64,000 nucleotides of DNA. It comes from Lentinus brumalis (taxonomy: Eukaryota > Basidiomycota > Agaricomycetes > Polyporales > Polyporaceae). This document shows, in pieces, positions 19,847 through 31,484 of this stretch. The notes below the pieces were generated by a model, which worked only from the letters and a program-made list of their open reading frames with translations, searched no databases and was not told the origin of the DNA. A program made the translations under genes and the position numbers. Within the stretch, counting starts at the first letter, position 1, and each line of letters begins with the position of its first letter. The stretch spans positions 1 through 64,000 of the forward strand of contig MARA01000020.1 of assembly GCA_001792895.1 (NCBI GenBank). Direction: 5' to 3'.

Positions 19847-21453
19847 ATGTCCACCCCTCTGCTTCCCACACTTTTACTTTCGCAGCCGCCCGGGCCTTAT
19901 CCCCCGGTATCGGCATCGCCGCCACTCATACGATCGGCTCCCCTGCGGAGCGATCACAGGCCGGTGACGTCATTCGGCGCCAGGTCTATGAGAAGGCGGC
20001 CTCGGTTACTGAGCTCGTGCACGCTGTGCCGGCTAACTACCGAGACGTTCTGGGCGTGGTGATTCGCGAGATCGCCGAGCAGGCTGAAAAGCTGGTCAAC
20101 GCCCGGTCCGGCCTTCGAAAGCTGGAGTCGGCTCTTGCCGATAACGTTGTCCCTCCGCACCTGAAGCTCAAGGTGCCCGAACTCCAAGCTTGCAAGGAGT
20201 TCGCAAAGGACGGCTCGCTTACGCGTGCCAACCAGGAAATTGCCGAGGTGGTCACTGCAGCCTCGATCAAGATCCTGGAGTCCGCGATCACGACCAAGAA
20301 GGCCGAGATCGTCGTCCTGGAGGGACTGCTCAACCGAGAACACGTCTTCGCGAGGATGCGGGACAGCGTTGCAAAGCGCTGGACCGATGTCCGTGAACGG
20401 AACCATGTCCCCGTATACGAGTATGTCGGGGATGCGGCTATGGACGGACCGGCAACTGCCGCGACCGCCCGGGAGATTAACGTGAAAACGTGGCAAATCG
20501 ACCCCTCCGTCGTTATCGAGTTTGAGCACCTTCTCACGGACTTCCTCCCGATCGCCAATCGCATCAAATCGATCGTCGAGATGAAGGATCTGGCTATGCA
20601 GCAGAAGATCGAGAAGAAGAAGTCCGTTGTCAAGTCGACTGACGTGGACATGGCCGACGCCACCCGGCCCGGCCCATCCATGCAGTCCCTGATCGACAAG
20701 TCGGTCAGCGGACACGTCAAGTCGCTGACGGCCCAGATTCAGAAGGCACGTGTTCCTTACCGCGCACGTGCCCAGCTTACTAATGCCCTTCTAGCTCACG
20801 GTCAAGAGCAAGAAGGGGGCCGTCACTCCCGGCAAGAAGGCGAAGTCGTCGACTTCGACGGCGAAGAGCGCCAAGCCCGGACAGAAGGGCAAGGCGCCTC
20901 CAAAGCCCGCTGGCAAGACCAAGTCCGTCAAGGGCAAGGACAGCAAGGGGAAGGGCAAGGCCGGTACGTATTCGGCCATCCCCGAACGCTTCCTGATCAC
21001 GTACTCACGTGGTCGTACACCAGGCAACTAGAATATGTGCTCCAGAACACCCCGATCGGCGTGATCGAGGCGTCCCAGTTCCGCGCGTACGTTCATACGT
21101 CGCCGGGTGTATTTGTCCCTGATTCCATCGCATATGAACTATCCGTCGGACTTAAATATATGTATTATCAACCTCTCCGATCGAAGCTTATTGCTTCAGC
21201 GTGGGAAGATTTCGAGCGACGATTAAAATGGCGCTTGTATTTCACGTTTAAGGAGGGACCTGATAGGCCATTCGACCCTGATTACGAGGTACCTCGTGAG
21301 AAATCTGACAAGCTACCTCGTTTACCGCGTTATTTAGAAAAAGGCTTCGAGTTGGGCAGGCGCTTCGTGTTCGACACGATCGCCAAAATACCCTCGGAAG
21401 AGCCGACGGCGTTACCACACAAGACGCTCGCGCCGTCGCCGTCTAAAATCTAA
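19847..21453 (+). CDS. Penelope-like element ORF1-like region
   Basis: A long frame runs to a TAA at 21451. It has a helical/coiled-coil N-terminal half, then a region where two short introns are likely: about 20750-20793 (GTGTTC...TTCTAG) and about 20962-21023 (GTACGT...ACCAG). Reading across them gives a Lys-rich basic stretch (VKSKKGAVTPGKKAKSS). The last third carries QLEYVLQNTPIGVIEASQF and LKYMYYQPLRSKL, resembling the region that precedes the reverse transcriptase in this class. The start is unresolved: the ATG at 19847 is in a different frame from the long ORF, so an intron or a base error must lie between. It could be the N-terminal part of the reverse transcriptase polyprotein. Confidence 0.6.
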
Positions 21454-21459
21454 AGTTCT

Positions 21460-23320
21460 TACAGGAAAACGATTATGTCGTTACGCCGACCGATAAGAAC
21501 CTGGGACTCGCGGTGTCTGAGCGCACCTGGGTCATTGACCAAACCCTCAAACTGCTCGAGAATGATGCCGATTATAAGCTCATTTCCAAAGAACGAGCAG
21601 ACACGATCATGAGGAGGAAACAAAAGGAAATACGATCCATAGCTAAGCTAGTGGAAGATGTTATCGTATTGGCCGAGCTAAAAGTAGACGAATTTATTAA
21701 GTCGAAATTAAGCGATGACGGCGAAACATTCGCCTACCCGCAATTTTATGGTATTCCCAAAATACATAAAAAGCCTGTAGGATTCAGGCCGATTGTGCCA
21801 TGTCACTCCGTCATCATGGGCCCTGCCGGAAAATTTGTTTCAAAAGAGCTTAAACCGCTTATCCAAGCGGCGCCAACCGTTATACACGGAACCAAAGACT
21901 TGGTGAAAAAATTGAGCCAGCTCCAACTACCGTCGTTGCCGTTTGGCGAGAACTGGTATCTCGTCACCGGCGATGTTGTTGCTTTTTACCCCAATATTCC
22001 ACTAGAACCATGCTTGGATATCGTGTACCAAATGTGGCTCGACTACAAATACGGGGATAAAGTCGTTGAATTCAACGCAACAGAAGATGATGGCGTCGTT
22101 GCCGGGTTTCAAGGCAGCCAAATGCGACGATATGCTGAGATCTTCCGACGCTGCTTACATGTTAGTTGTGAGCTTTTAATTTCGCAATTTCAAGGCAAGC
22201 ATTACCTGCAAAAGCGAGGCCTAGCTATGGGCGTTGCAGAGTCTCCGGACCTTGCCAATCTTTATGGTTGGTATTTTGAAAATAAATGCAAAGTCTTAAC
22301 CGACAATAGATTTGCTTTCTATGGTCGTTACATCGATGATTGCTTTGCATCGTCCGCGCAAGTGATGGTAACAGCGCGAAACGCATCTGCAAAGATCTAA
22401 TTGCGTTCGATGGTTGCGAAATCTTGTGGGAAGTTGGCAGTGAGCGCTGTAATTTCCTGGATGCGACATTCTATTTTGATCGCGACGGTCGCCTTCAATG
22501 GAGGCCATTCAGGAAGCAACGAAACCACATGGAAAGAATTCCGTGGATAAGTCACCACCCGCTTGATGTCAAGCGTGGTACGTTTATTGGTGAACTATCA
22601 CGGATGGCCGTGCTTAGTAGTGAATTTACCACCTACTTAGACAGCGTACGAGAGTTGGTAGCCTTGTACGTCAAGCGCGGCTATCCGCAGGAACTTGTAT
22701 ATACTTGGGTCAAGAAAAACGCTACAGAACGCTGGGAACGGCGTCTTAGTGACTCTACTCATGACGCCAGCGAAAGTGAGGGCGTTCTGGTCTTGAAAAC
22801 CGAGTATAACTCGGCATGGAATTATTTCAGTGCCAAGGAATTAGGAGATACCATCTTAGGATATTGGCGTGATTGGTACTCGCGTGCCGACGCCGGGCTC
22901 AATACAGTGTTTACTAACGCTGATTGGCCCAGACCGACGGTCGACATGGGAGACCTCGAGGTGAAGCCGGACCTCTTCGTTGAGGTCCCGGATACCCTTG
23001 GGGGGCACCTGTTGATCCCCGACGTCAGAAAAATTAATATCCTAAATAGACGAATGATTACGAGTCGCAAACGCACTCGTAATATGTTTGATTTAACCAG
23101 TCTTTGGAAAAAGATGGTTCTCACAGGGATTGACGAGTCGTCAACGTCTATTGCACATGTGCAGCGGATGGGTGTTGCACACACCCAGCCCTTAGCTGGG
23201 CCGTCGACGGTTACTGTTGACCATGAAGAATATCACGATGCGCAACTCGCGTATCGCAATGACTATCGTGATAATATTCATCGTCGCTCGCCATCCCCGA
23301 ATAAGATGTTCTTCGGTTGA
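21460..23320 (+). pseudogene. Penelope-type reverse transcriptase, frame broken
   Basis: The motifs run in order: TPTDKNLGLAV, PKIHKKPVGFRPIV, DVVAFYPNIP (first catalytic Asp), RGLAMGVAESPDLANLYGW and YIDDCFA (catalytic Asp pair), then FLDATFYFD and a thumb region. These are diagnostic of Penelope-like reverse transcriptases, which are related to telomerase. Just after YIDD the reading shifts by one base (near 22347-22350) and continues to a TGA at 23318. A second frame change separates it from the upstream ORF near 21450. No GIY-YIG domain or cysteine finger is seen at the C-terminus. The breaks may be real mutations or sequencing errors. Confidence 0.85.
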
Positions 23321-24023
23321 GCGTCTCTCCGTTGGGGATTCGTTCAGCCCTCGCTACGTAAGACTAAATCGCTTGATCGTCCGCGTGACGGCGAGCGAGG
23401 AGACGGGGCCTTCTTCGGAAGCTCCCAAATGTAGGACCACCATTACTACCATGTGAGTTTGGGGAGAGGATGGTTAAGTGGCTCTGCGGCAATGTTCCGC
23501 ATCCACCGTGTTTTGCCGGGGTTTTACCTGGGCCGCACACCGCCTCAGCCGTTGCGCTGAACCCACGCATGGTACATTTGGGTGCCAAATGGCCGTAGCT
23601 TAAACAATGTTCACATGTAGCTGGGAGTCCTCGGACGCCTATGAAAAACCAGCCTGTGAACCAGGTCTCCTGACCCCATCGGTACTCGACCAATGGGGAA
23701 CATCTTTATTCACTAATTCCTTATACGCAGATGCGATAACAATAGTAACTCACGCGAACACGTCACTAGTTCGTGGGTTGTACAGTGTTCTAACCCAACC
23801 CTAACCGTGAGTGCTTAATAACTTATTGTTATTTATGCTTATCTGTCTGACATCGTAACTGTTAGCTAACCCTAACCGAACCGAACCCCAACCAAATCCT
23901 AACCGAACCTAACTGGGAACCCGCAGGTGCGTCCTTAGGCGCCCTACACCCAGCCACGTGACCCGAGGCCTAGACGCCTCGGACCGAACAGCCGGTTAAC
24001 CCCGGACTGAAGTCTACCCTGTT

Positions 24024-24644
24024 ATGGTAAGAAGCCAAGCGCTCTGTACCCCGGCTCCGCTACGGCCCGGACCGGGTCAATTAGTCGCCAGGCACTTACC
24101 TTTACCGCCGGCCGGAGTGATCCGACCGGTCCGGAGCGCAGCCGTTGCGCGCTCTGGGGGACTAGGCGGACTCTGGTCCGGCTTATATACTGGCTTAGTA
24201 GGCGCCGTCACGGCAGCTGCCAGCCAATAGGATTTGAGGAACCATTTCCGATCGGAAACTCCGATCGGCATATCTATTATTACACCGGTGTCCCCTCGCG
24301 GGAACCTCGGACTCGGGCCGAGACATAACCGGTGTGGGGTGAGAGAATTGATGTCGGAACTCGGCATTTCTGTCATATTACATGACAATGTCTTGATCGG
24401 TCCGCGTCAAGCGGATCGGAACGTAAGCGTTATCGCGTCATTAACTCCGAGGCCGGGATTAGTCACCGTCCGACATCGGAGTTAAGTGACAGCAGGTATC
24501 TTACCTAAGCAGCCCTGATGAGCCGTATAAAGGCGAAACAGCAGCTGCGGTAGTCTCTACCGAGCCTGTTGGCTGCTTCGCCTACATAGTCTTTTCTTAG
24601 CATACGTCTTTAGTGCGGTGCTTCGCACCGCCCTCCCTAACCCT
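24024..24644 (+). repeat. 3' pseudo-LTR of the Penelope-like element
   Basis: Second copy of the 621-bp repeat, with one visible difference from the first (TTAGTAGGCGCC versus TTAGTAGACGCC). It runs into CCCTAACCCTAACCC at its end, as if joined to telomeric DNA. Confidence 0.9.
24507..24578 (+). ncRNA. Hammerhead ribozyme (3' pseudo-LTR)
   Basis: Base-for-base copy of the ribozyme at 19672-19743, with CTGATGA at 24515-24521 and predicted cleavage after 24570. The two cleavage sites are 4,835 nt apart, which would release one unit-length RNA. Confidence 0.9.
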
Positions 24645-24827
24645 AACCCTTAACCCCTAACACGTCAAGGAACTCGTGCCAGGCATTTGCTGCACAACTC
24701 CGTCGCTTGACGGGCATATAGCACACTTCCACTTCCGGGCTGTCGACAATCTCCCGCGTGCCCATGAAGATGTTATAAAGGCTTTCACCTCTTCCACATC
24801 TACAGTGATCCTCCTCCTGGCACCAAC

Positions 24828-25440
24828 ATGTCCTTGAAGCAGTCAATTGCTAACAGCAACGCCGGCGACGATGGCAACAGCCACAGTGAGCGTCCCTTTC
24901 CCTGTCCGCACTCACGCCCATCCCCACTTCACTGACATTGGTACATACTGCACATCTCGGATAGATCACGCCAAGGTACGTCCAGTCTTACTCGTGTCGC
25001 ACTCGCTGGCGCTCACAGTCCCTTCCTACGTGGTCGCACATTACCCTCGGGCGGCATCTCTTGTAGAAAGTTCGGACGCGGTTTCTTCATCGCAGATCGC
25101 CGCCCTGCACCCGTTGCATGGCCCACGGCATACAGGTATGTATCGTCCTACAAACTGCCACACAAGCACGCTGACGTGTGCAGGGAACCGCGCCGCTTGC
25201 AACTTCTGCATCAGCAGTTGCTTGACATGCGAGCCGTACAGGGATTGCGAGTTCACGGCGACTGTATTAACAAGTAGCACTGACCCGTCCTACGTTCAGC
25301 ACGTGCCTGTCGTACGTCCTCTACCTACGGCTTGTTGCCACATCCTCACGATACGTGTGGTCACAGGCGAATCAATCTCGTACACCGACGACCAACAACC
25401 ACCAGCCACTCGAACCCCATGTTGCGCATCCCCCGCGCGG
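24828..25440 (+). CDS. Possible small multi-exon gene, unidentified
   Basis: A TATAAAG motif near 24774 precedes an ATG at 24828 (MSLKQSIANSNAGDDG) and a GTGAGC donor near 24888. Plausible later introns end with GCAG and CAG (GTATGT...GTGCAG at about 25137-25187). One exon-like piece is Cys-rich (CNFCISSCLTCEPYRDC). I cannot build a continuous model; it may be a fragment cut by the repeat block that starts at 25459. Confidence 0.3.
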
Positions 25441-25458
25441 CGCCTCGCCTCCAACGTC

Positions 25459-27520
25459 ATGGGAAACTTCTGACACGGTCTCTCTATGTTGTTGCATCAC
25501 TGCCCAAGAGCACATAGTGCGACTGTGTGCATCTCTGCCTCTGACTCAGATTACTCTTGCATGTAATGCTAAGCCCGAAGTAAGGTACCATAATCGAACC
25601 ACACAGCTGACGGCCCCAGTGTCGATTCATATGGGCGCTTACATGTGCTGAGGGGCTATCCTGGGTGACCATACACTCAAGTGCTTCAATTTAGCGGTTG
25701 CAAACAGTCGGCCGTTCACAATACAATATGAGCAGTCGACCACTCATACCCTGCCGCGAGCGGTCAACCGCTCGCGGGCTATGCCCCGGCCGCTCGTACC
25801 CTGCTATGAGTAGTCAACCGCTCGTACCATGCTGTGAGCGGTCGGCCGCTCGCTGCGATGTTCCAGGCAAGAACTGCCTGCTGTTGTGCACTTCAGGTTG
25901 TAGACAAGTGGACGTCCGCTGAGCGTAGGGCACGAGCATCCAACCTCTGATCATGGATGACGAGGGAACGTCTGCTGAATGTAGGCCACGAGTGGTCAAC
26001 CGCTCACCATAGGTGCATCTACCAAACAGAGCACCTCGGACGTGCGCTGGGATGCAGGCTGATGCTGCACCTGCAACTCCAAGCCTACGATCCAAGCGTG
26101 GACCGCTCTCAAATATGTATTGGTGCCGTATCTCCTGTCACTCGCGACACGTCGCCGAGCATATGCTGAGCACACCCTGATGCCACCCTCATGTGTAAGG
26201 TGCACACAAACAGCGGAGGAATCCCGCAGAGCGGTCGACCGCTCAGAACAGACCTCCAGAGCTCATTTATTGGCAGAGCACCTGCTATAGTCATAGAAAT
26301 CAATGTATAGCACTTGTATATACCCCTTTTGAGCGGTTGACCGCTCTGAACAGCATTCAGACTGCTATGGTGCATACAAACAGCAACACAATCCCGCAGA
26401 GCAGTCGACCGCTCAGAACGGATCTGCAAAGCTTGTTTGCTGCCTGAGAACCTTTTGTGGCAAATGAAATTAATGTAGAGCACTCCCATACACCCCATTT
26501 GAGCGGTTGACCGCTCTGAACAGCATTCAGACTGCTATGGTGCATACAAACAGCGACACAATCCCGCAGAGCAGTCGACCGCTCAGAACGGATCTGCAAA
26601 GCTTGTTTGCTGCCTGAGAACCTTTTGTGGCAAATGAAATTGATGTAGAGCACTCCCATACACCCCATTTGAGCGGTTGACCGCTCAGAACAGCACTTGC
26701 ATTGCTACGGTGCATACAAACAGCGACACAATCCCGCAGAGCGGTCGACCGCTCAGAACAGACCTCCAGAGCTCGTTTATTGGCAGAGCACCTGCTATGG
26801 TCATAGAAATCAATGTATAGCACTCTCATACACCCCATTTGAGCGGTCGACCGCTCAGAACAGCACTTGCATTGCTACGGTGCATACAAACAGCGGAGCA
26901 ATCCCGCAGAGCGGTCGACCGCTCAGAACGGACCTGCAGAGCTTGTTGGCTAACTGAGCACCTTCTGTGGCAAATAAAATTAATGTAGAGCACTCTCATA
27001 CACCCCATTTGAGCGGTCGACCGCTCAGAACAGCACTTGCATTGCTACGGTGCATACAAACAGCCCAGCAATCCCGCAGAGCGGTCGACCACTCGGATTG
27101 ATGCTTCCAAGCTCATTTATTGGCTGAGCACTTTCTATGGCCAAGGATATTACTGTAGATCAGTCCCGTACGTACTATGTGAGCGGCCGACCGCTCGGAA
27201 TGCACTGTTGATCCTTACGATGGTTCTGTCGCTGGCCGATCACTGTGAGCGGTCGACCGCTCATACGCTCATATCTCATTGAAGTTATCGTGAGCAGCTG
27301 GCGACTTACTATAGTCAACTGCTCATCTTCTATACAGTTCTGAGCGGTTGCCCGCTCGTTCGCTGCTCATACCAATCACACCCACCTCCCTGCCACCAAC
27401 CGCTCCTCTGCCGCAATTTATGCTCTCCAGCAACTCGACCGCTCGCAATATACATTCAGCCCAATAATGCTCACCCTTACCTCCCCCTAACCCTAAGGGG
27501 GTTACAGAAATACCTATCAA
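25459..27520. repeat. Diverged subtelomere-like block
   Basis: 25459-25690 matches 16263-16490 and about 25840-26180 matches parts of 16840-17100, both with many substitutions. 27320-27521 matches 19000-19188 closely. Family-1 palindromes run throughout, many with decayed centres. The block ends at AATACCTATCAA and is followed at once by TTAGGG. Confidence 0.85.
26188..27200. repeat. 170-bp satellite, about six units with two palindromes each
   Basis: ATCCCGCAGA starts at 26221, 26391, 26561, 26731, 26901 and 27071, a period of exactly 170 bp. Each unit has a GAGCGGTCGACCGCTC-type site after CCCGCA and a second site (often GAGCGGTTGACCGCTC) after CACCCCATTT. Confidence 0.95.
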
Positions 27521-27522
27521 TT

Positions 27523-28330
27523 AGGGATTGTGGCCTCTCCAAACATGAGTATGTAGTAGAACTTGGTACACTTGCGTTGAAGGAGAGAGAGTGCGTGCAT
27601 CTTCACCTCGATGAGTGCAGGTGATTCATCGCGGGAGCCTCCCGACAAAGCCCAGACTTTCCGCAACGCCTGCTCGTGCTCGTCTTGCCCGTTCCTCTGT
27701 TGCTGATTCTTGTCCAATGGAGCGTCGGTGAGCAAAGCTCGATTCGCGAGTAACCATGTGAAGTGGTCGCCACGGAAGACCGGCAGGATGGAATCGAAGG
27801 CCGCCATGATAGCAGGCGCGAGGCGGCCTGCCTCCTGCCATGTACGCACATCCTTGATAGTAACATTGGGGAGGCTGAACACGTCTCCATAGAGTCTAAG
27901 GAGCTCTGAACACGCAGGGCCCCCAAGAGCAAGTTGCACCTTGTCGAAAAAATAGACGGAGAGTGTCTTCGCATCAATCGGGAGATGGTTACGGTGGCAT
28001 GCACGAAAAAGGTGGTACACCGGGTTGATTGGCTTGTTCGGTTTGCAGTCAAAGATGTGCAGCAGCCAGTTCATCTTCTGGCAGTCGGTGCTGCAGTACC
28101 ATATGACGCGGAATCCTGCGCATCACTTCGCTTCAGTGTTTTCCTTCCCGCAGGCGTTGCACTGGTGGGCAACCATTGACGTCCGATATGCTAACTACAA
28201 TACATATCAGCGAGCAAGTCATATCGGTATCTCTCATAACCACGAACGCACGGCTGAAGGTTTGTGTGCTGATAGACGGAGGCAAGCTGGCGAAAGGAAG
28301 ACAGACACTCACGCAGATATAGCTAGCCAT
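27523..28330 (-). pseudogene. Broken MYND zinc-finger gene
   Basis: Exon 1 starts with MASYIC (ATG at 28330), then a GTGAGT...CACCAG intron. Next comes a MYND-like finger: CNACGKENTEAK, an in-frame TGA, CAGFRVIWYCSTDCQ, then H and C in MNWLLHIFDC. A normal MYND finger would have Cys where GF is read and no stop, so the domain looks mutated. About 150 residues of helical sequence follow, and the frame ends at the TTAGGG junction at 27521-27526. MYND proteins bind proline-rich partners and are common in mushroom genomes. A TATATGG motif near 28490 could be its promoter. Confidence 0.65.
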
Positions 28331-28379
28331 CGCGTAAGCCTCCGAGCCGAGAGACGTGCGCGACGAGTGAAGTAGCGGA

Positions 28380-30042
28380 TGATATAGCGGAAGAAGGGGT
28401 ACAAAAAAATGGGGGATGGGGCACGAGTAAGTAAGAAGGTGGTGGAAGGAGAAGAAGAGGGGATGGGGAACGGGATGCAAGTGACACCCTTATATGGGGC
28501 CGAGTTGAGGAGAATAGAGGATAAGCGACAAAGATTCACGGATGAAGGAACCACGCTAGAGCGTTAGGCTCGCCCGATAGCCAGTGGGAAAAGCACGAGC
28601 TGCTGGCGGGTCCGTGATCGCCGCAGTACAACTCCGTGCTGTGGACCGCATATAACCACCCATTTGACCACGCCCACCCTGTCCGCACGCAACGTCTATC
28701 ATCCACCCAGTTACGACCCTAAACTTCGACAGTAATGTGTCGCGGTACTCCCTTCTGAGCTAAAAGGACGACATATGACACACAAACACTTGAGCTCAAG
28801 TGGGAGCGCACCGAACACAAGCCCAGAATAAATGTGGTCGTCCTGGACGACCACAGGTGGGGGAGCCCCATTGCGCGCCAGCGCTTGTGTATGGTGACCC
28901 GCACAGTCCATAATCCAGGGAGGGTCACGACACTCAACTCCATTGTGTCTAGGCACCTACGACATGCGACGCAACGGACTCCAGGTCTTTCACTGGTGCA
29001 CACCAAATGCGGGCTCGGGACGTGTAACTTTCCGGCACAGGATGCGGTCACGCATCACAGGCGCCTCTCTGCCACAATGGCGATGCCCAAGTTGAGTACT
29101 TCTCTTGGCCCACCACAACACCTCCAAGTCATATGTCAAGGATAGACTGCGTGTCCTTGTCTGATTTGTGGCTTAGACCAATGTGGCTGGCTCAAGATTT
29201 CTGTGCAACTCCGATATGTCTGCTGCAAGCCCACTAAACCAAGCCAGCAAGAGCCACACCGCGACATCACTGGGCAACGTACCCGGGCCAAAGCCGTGCA
29301 ACCCATCCCAACATACGACCGTGTGACAGTATGGACTGGAGTGCACAACCAGACAAGACAAGACTAGAGGCAGATGCACCAATTACATGAGTCGCAACAA
29401 GCAACAAGCACAGTGTGGCTTGATCCATATTTCGAACAGTGTAGAGATCGTATCACTGTGGATGAAATGTATTCGTCAGTATGTCCATGTTGGTGAACAG
29501 GATAATGTAAATGTCAAATGTATGGTGTAATGTGTGACTGGACATTGCCTTGCCATTCACTGCAGGTTCAATGAGATAGTCCGGAACCACTCTTCCTTGG
29601 CTTAGGGTTAAAATGCTAATGTTACGCTAATTGTGCTGCTGCCTTCCGGAGACTATTCCACTCCCACATGCTGTGTGTCACGTCGTGGAGACATCATCGC
29701 AAAGGGCCCACCTCTGTAGTCCCAGAATACTCCAGGCTGCCAGTAGTCAAGGCATACCTTCACAAATAGAACATAGAGCAGAAGGACACACTTGTTGAAT
29801 GGCCGTGTGTAACCCTAAGGCTCTTCCACCAGTCGGCTTCTGCATTTTCGCTGATATGCCGTCCTTGGCTCGGTCTTGTACATATCCATGATGCTTACAT
29901 CCTCGGGGACCCAGCCCACCTTGGACAAGTGGCAAGGGACAGGGAGCCGATCAGAGTTGGGCACCAAGAGGGCTTTCTGAAAGGTCCTTCTTCAGGTCAT
30001 CAGGAAGCTCCCTGCGCGTTACGTTATTTGCCGGTGCTGTCA
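28380..30042. other. Gene-poor interval with one family-2 palindrome
   Basis: I see no supportable gene. One TGGTCGTCCTGGACGACCA lies near 28834, followed by a GGGGGAGCCCCATTGCGCG segment that recurs near the 36-kb copies. A single CTTAGGGTTA lies near 29604. Confidence 0.5.
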
Positions 30043-31445
30043 TCAAAGCAAGGATTGCACATACCAGTCAAATTGGAGAAGGTCGCTGAGTGCATCGTGG
30101 ATGGAGACATGCTTCATGGGAGCTGTCCCACTTGGAGCCCTGATAGAAGTGATGTCGACCTTCTCACCTAGGTGTATTGCGAGAGTTGTATTGGTGAATG
30201 ATGCATGGCGCGGTTCAGGGTTGTTCGGAAGAGCATAGCCATGCTTGGCGCGACGAGGAAGAACCGAATTCGCCCCTGTGGTGTGCCATAGTGGCCAGCC
30301 TGTAGAAGACTGAAGCGGACTTGATACCTGCCTCTGACTGTCAGTACAGCGCCACTCAAGGCCATAGAGAGCAATATACCCCATCCTGACTAGTGCGTGC
30401 ACAAGAAACTTCAGGCTGCCCTTGTCAATGCCACCTTCGACTGTGTACTTACTGGCCTGCGATGCGTGAAGATTGTATTGAAGGAAACCCTTCACATTCT
30501 CGAAGAAGCAGTATTTGGGGCGTAGGAAGTCTACCCAGGACAGTAGGGTGAGCATGAGGTGGCTTTTCCTGTCGTGCGCCTGCTGGTACATATTCAGCGT
30601 CGAGTGAGATTGGCTGCTACGTCGTCAGCTGAAGTTCATCAACAACACAGAAAGCGGTGCGCACCATGGAAAGCCAGCTACGATGCAGTCTATCTGGCCT
30701 GGGACCGGCGGAGGCGGAAGCTCCTCCTTGCTCTTGATGTGAGTAGGTACCTTGTCCCGCTGTCCTGCGTGGCATTTGACTGCGTACTTGAGAACGGTGT
30801 TGGAACACTGGTTGTATACAACGGTGGATGGAGAGTTCCTCCTGTAACATGCAATCCATGAGCTCAATCCAAGACGTTGGGGCGGGCAGACCATACTTGA
30901 GCGTGTCCGCGGCACTGGGCGATATCTCCACGGCGTGCGTGACCTTCATGTGCCCTGTCTGCTCCATGGATCGCCCAAACGCGCCGCAGCCAGCGAAGGG
31001 GTCGAATGCCCTGAGAGGGCTCTCCTTCTTGAGCGCTTCGTACTCCTCCAGCTTGCTCAAGGCGTCCTGAAAACAACGAGAGCATACAGGGATCTTGCGG
31101 CGCTCCAGCTTCGTCCGAGTAGCCCAGAGCGGAGGGTCAGATGGAACAAGATATTGCATGTAGAAGTGTAGTGGGGACAGATTGAGCCACTGGTCAAGGC
31201 CCATGTCGGGGGTGGACTTGGGATGCAGTACGGTGCAGCGCTTCAGCAGGTCTTCGGCCTTCACGACGATTGGCGGTGTGTCTGTCATGAAGAGCTCCCT
31301 CTGCAGTGTATCAGTCAATTTGAACGGTTGTCACTCGAGAGTGGTGCTAACCTCGTGGAGGAGAAGTAACGACCCTTCTGCCATGCTTGACGCCAAGTCC
31401 ACAATGCGTCCCAACAATCGGAGGGTCACCGTAGGGGTCGATGTC
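30043..31445 (-). pseudogene. DNMT1-type cytosine-5 DNA methyltransferase, N-terminally incomplete
   Basis: Exons: 31352-31445 (BAH-like LLGRIVDLASSMAEG), 30665-31300, then 30613 downward. Reading across introns gives ELFMTDTPP and AEDLLKRCTVLHP (BAH-like), AFDPFAGCGAFGRSME (motif I), GFPCQSHSTLNMY (motif IV, catalytic Cys) formed across the 51-nt intron 30614-30664, FFENVKGFL (motif VI) and LQAGHYGTPQGRIRFF (motif VIII). A further intron splits MG|YQVRF. After motif VIII the frame shifts by one base near 30248. No replication-foci or upstream BAH exons are visible: the region upstream is a family-2 palindrome array and then gene D. It looks like the C-terminal part of a maintenance methyltransferase, either decayed or with its 5' part displaced; an error at the shift is possible. 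Confidence 0.75.
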
Positions 31446-31484
31446 CTGTTGTTGTGGAATGAGACAGTGGCAAGCACCCCCACT

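Larger units (their letters stand above)
19189..24644 (+). mobile_element. Penelope-like retroelement (endonuclease-lacking, Coprina-like)
   Basis: The 621-bp direct repeats at 19189-19809 and 24024-24644 differ at one base by eye and are offset by 4,835 bp. They are the pseudo-LTRs typical of tandem Penelope-like elements. Between them lie an ORF1-like region and a Penelope-type reverse transcriptase. Telomere-like hexamers flank it on both sides (19154-19168; 24636-24660) and occur internally at 23800-23935. No GIY-YIG endonuclease motif follows the reverse transcriptase, as in the telomere-associated endonuclease-deficient Penelope-like elements of fungi (Coprina) and rotifers (Athena). 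The copy is probably not intact, because the reverse transcriptase frame is broken. Confidence 0.9.
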
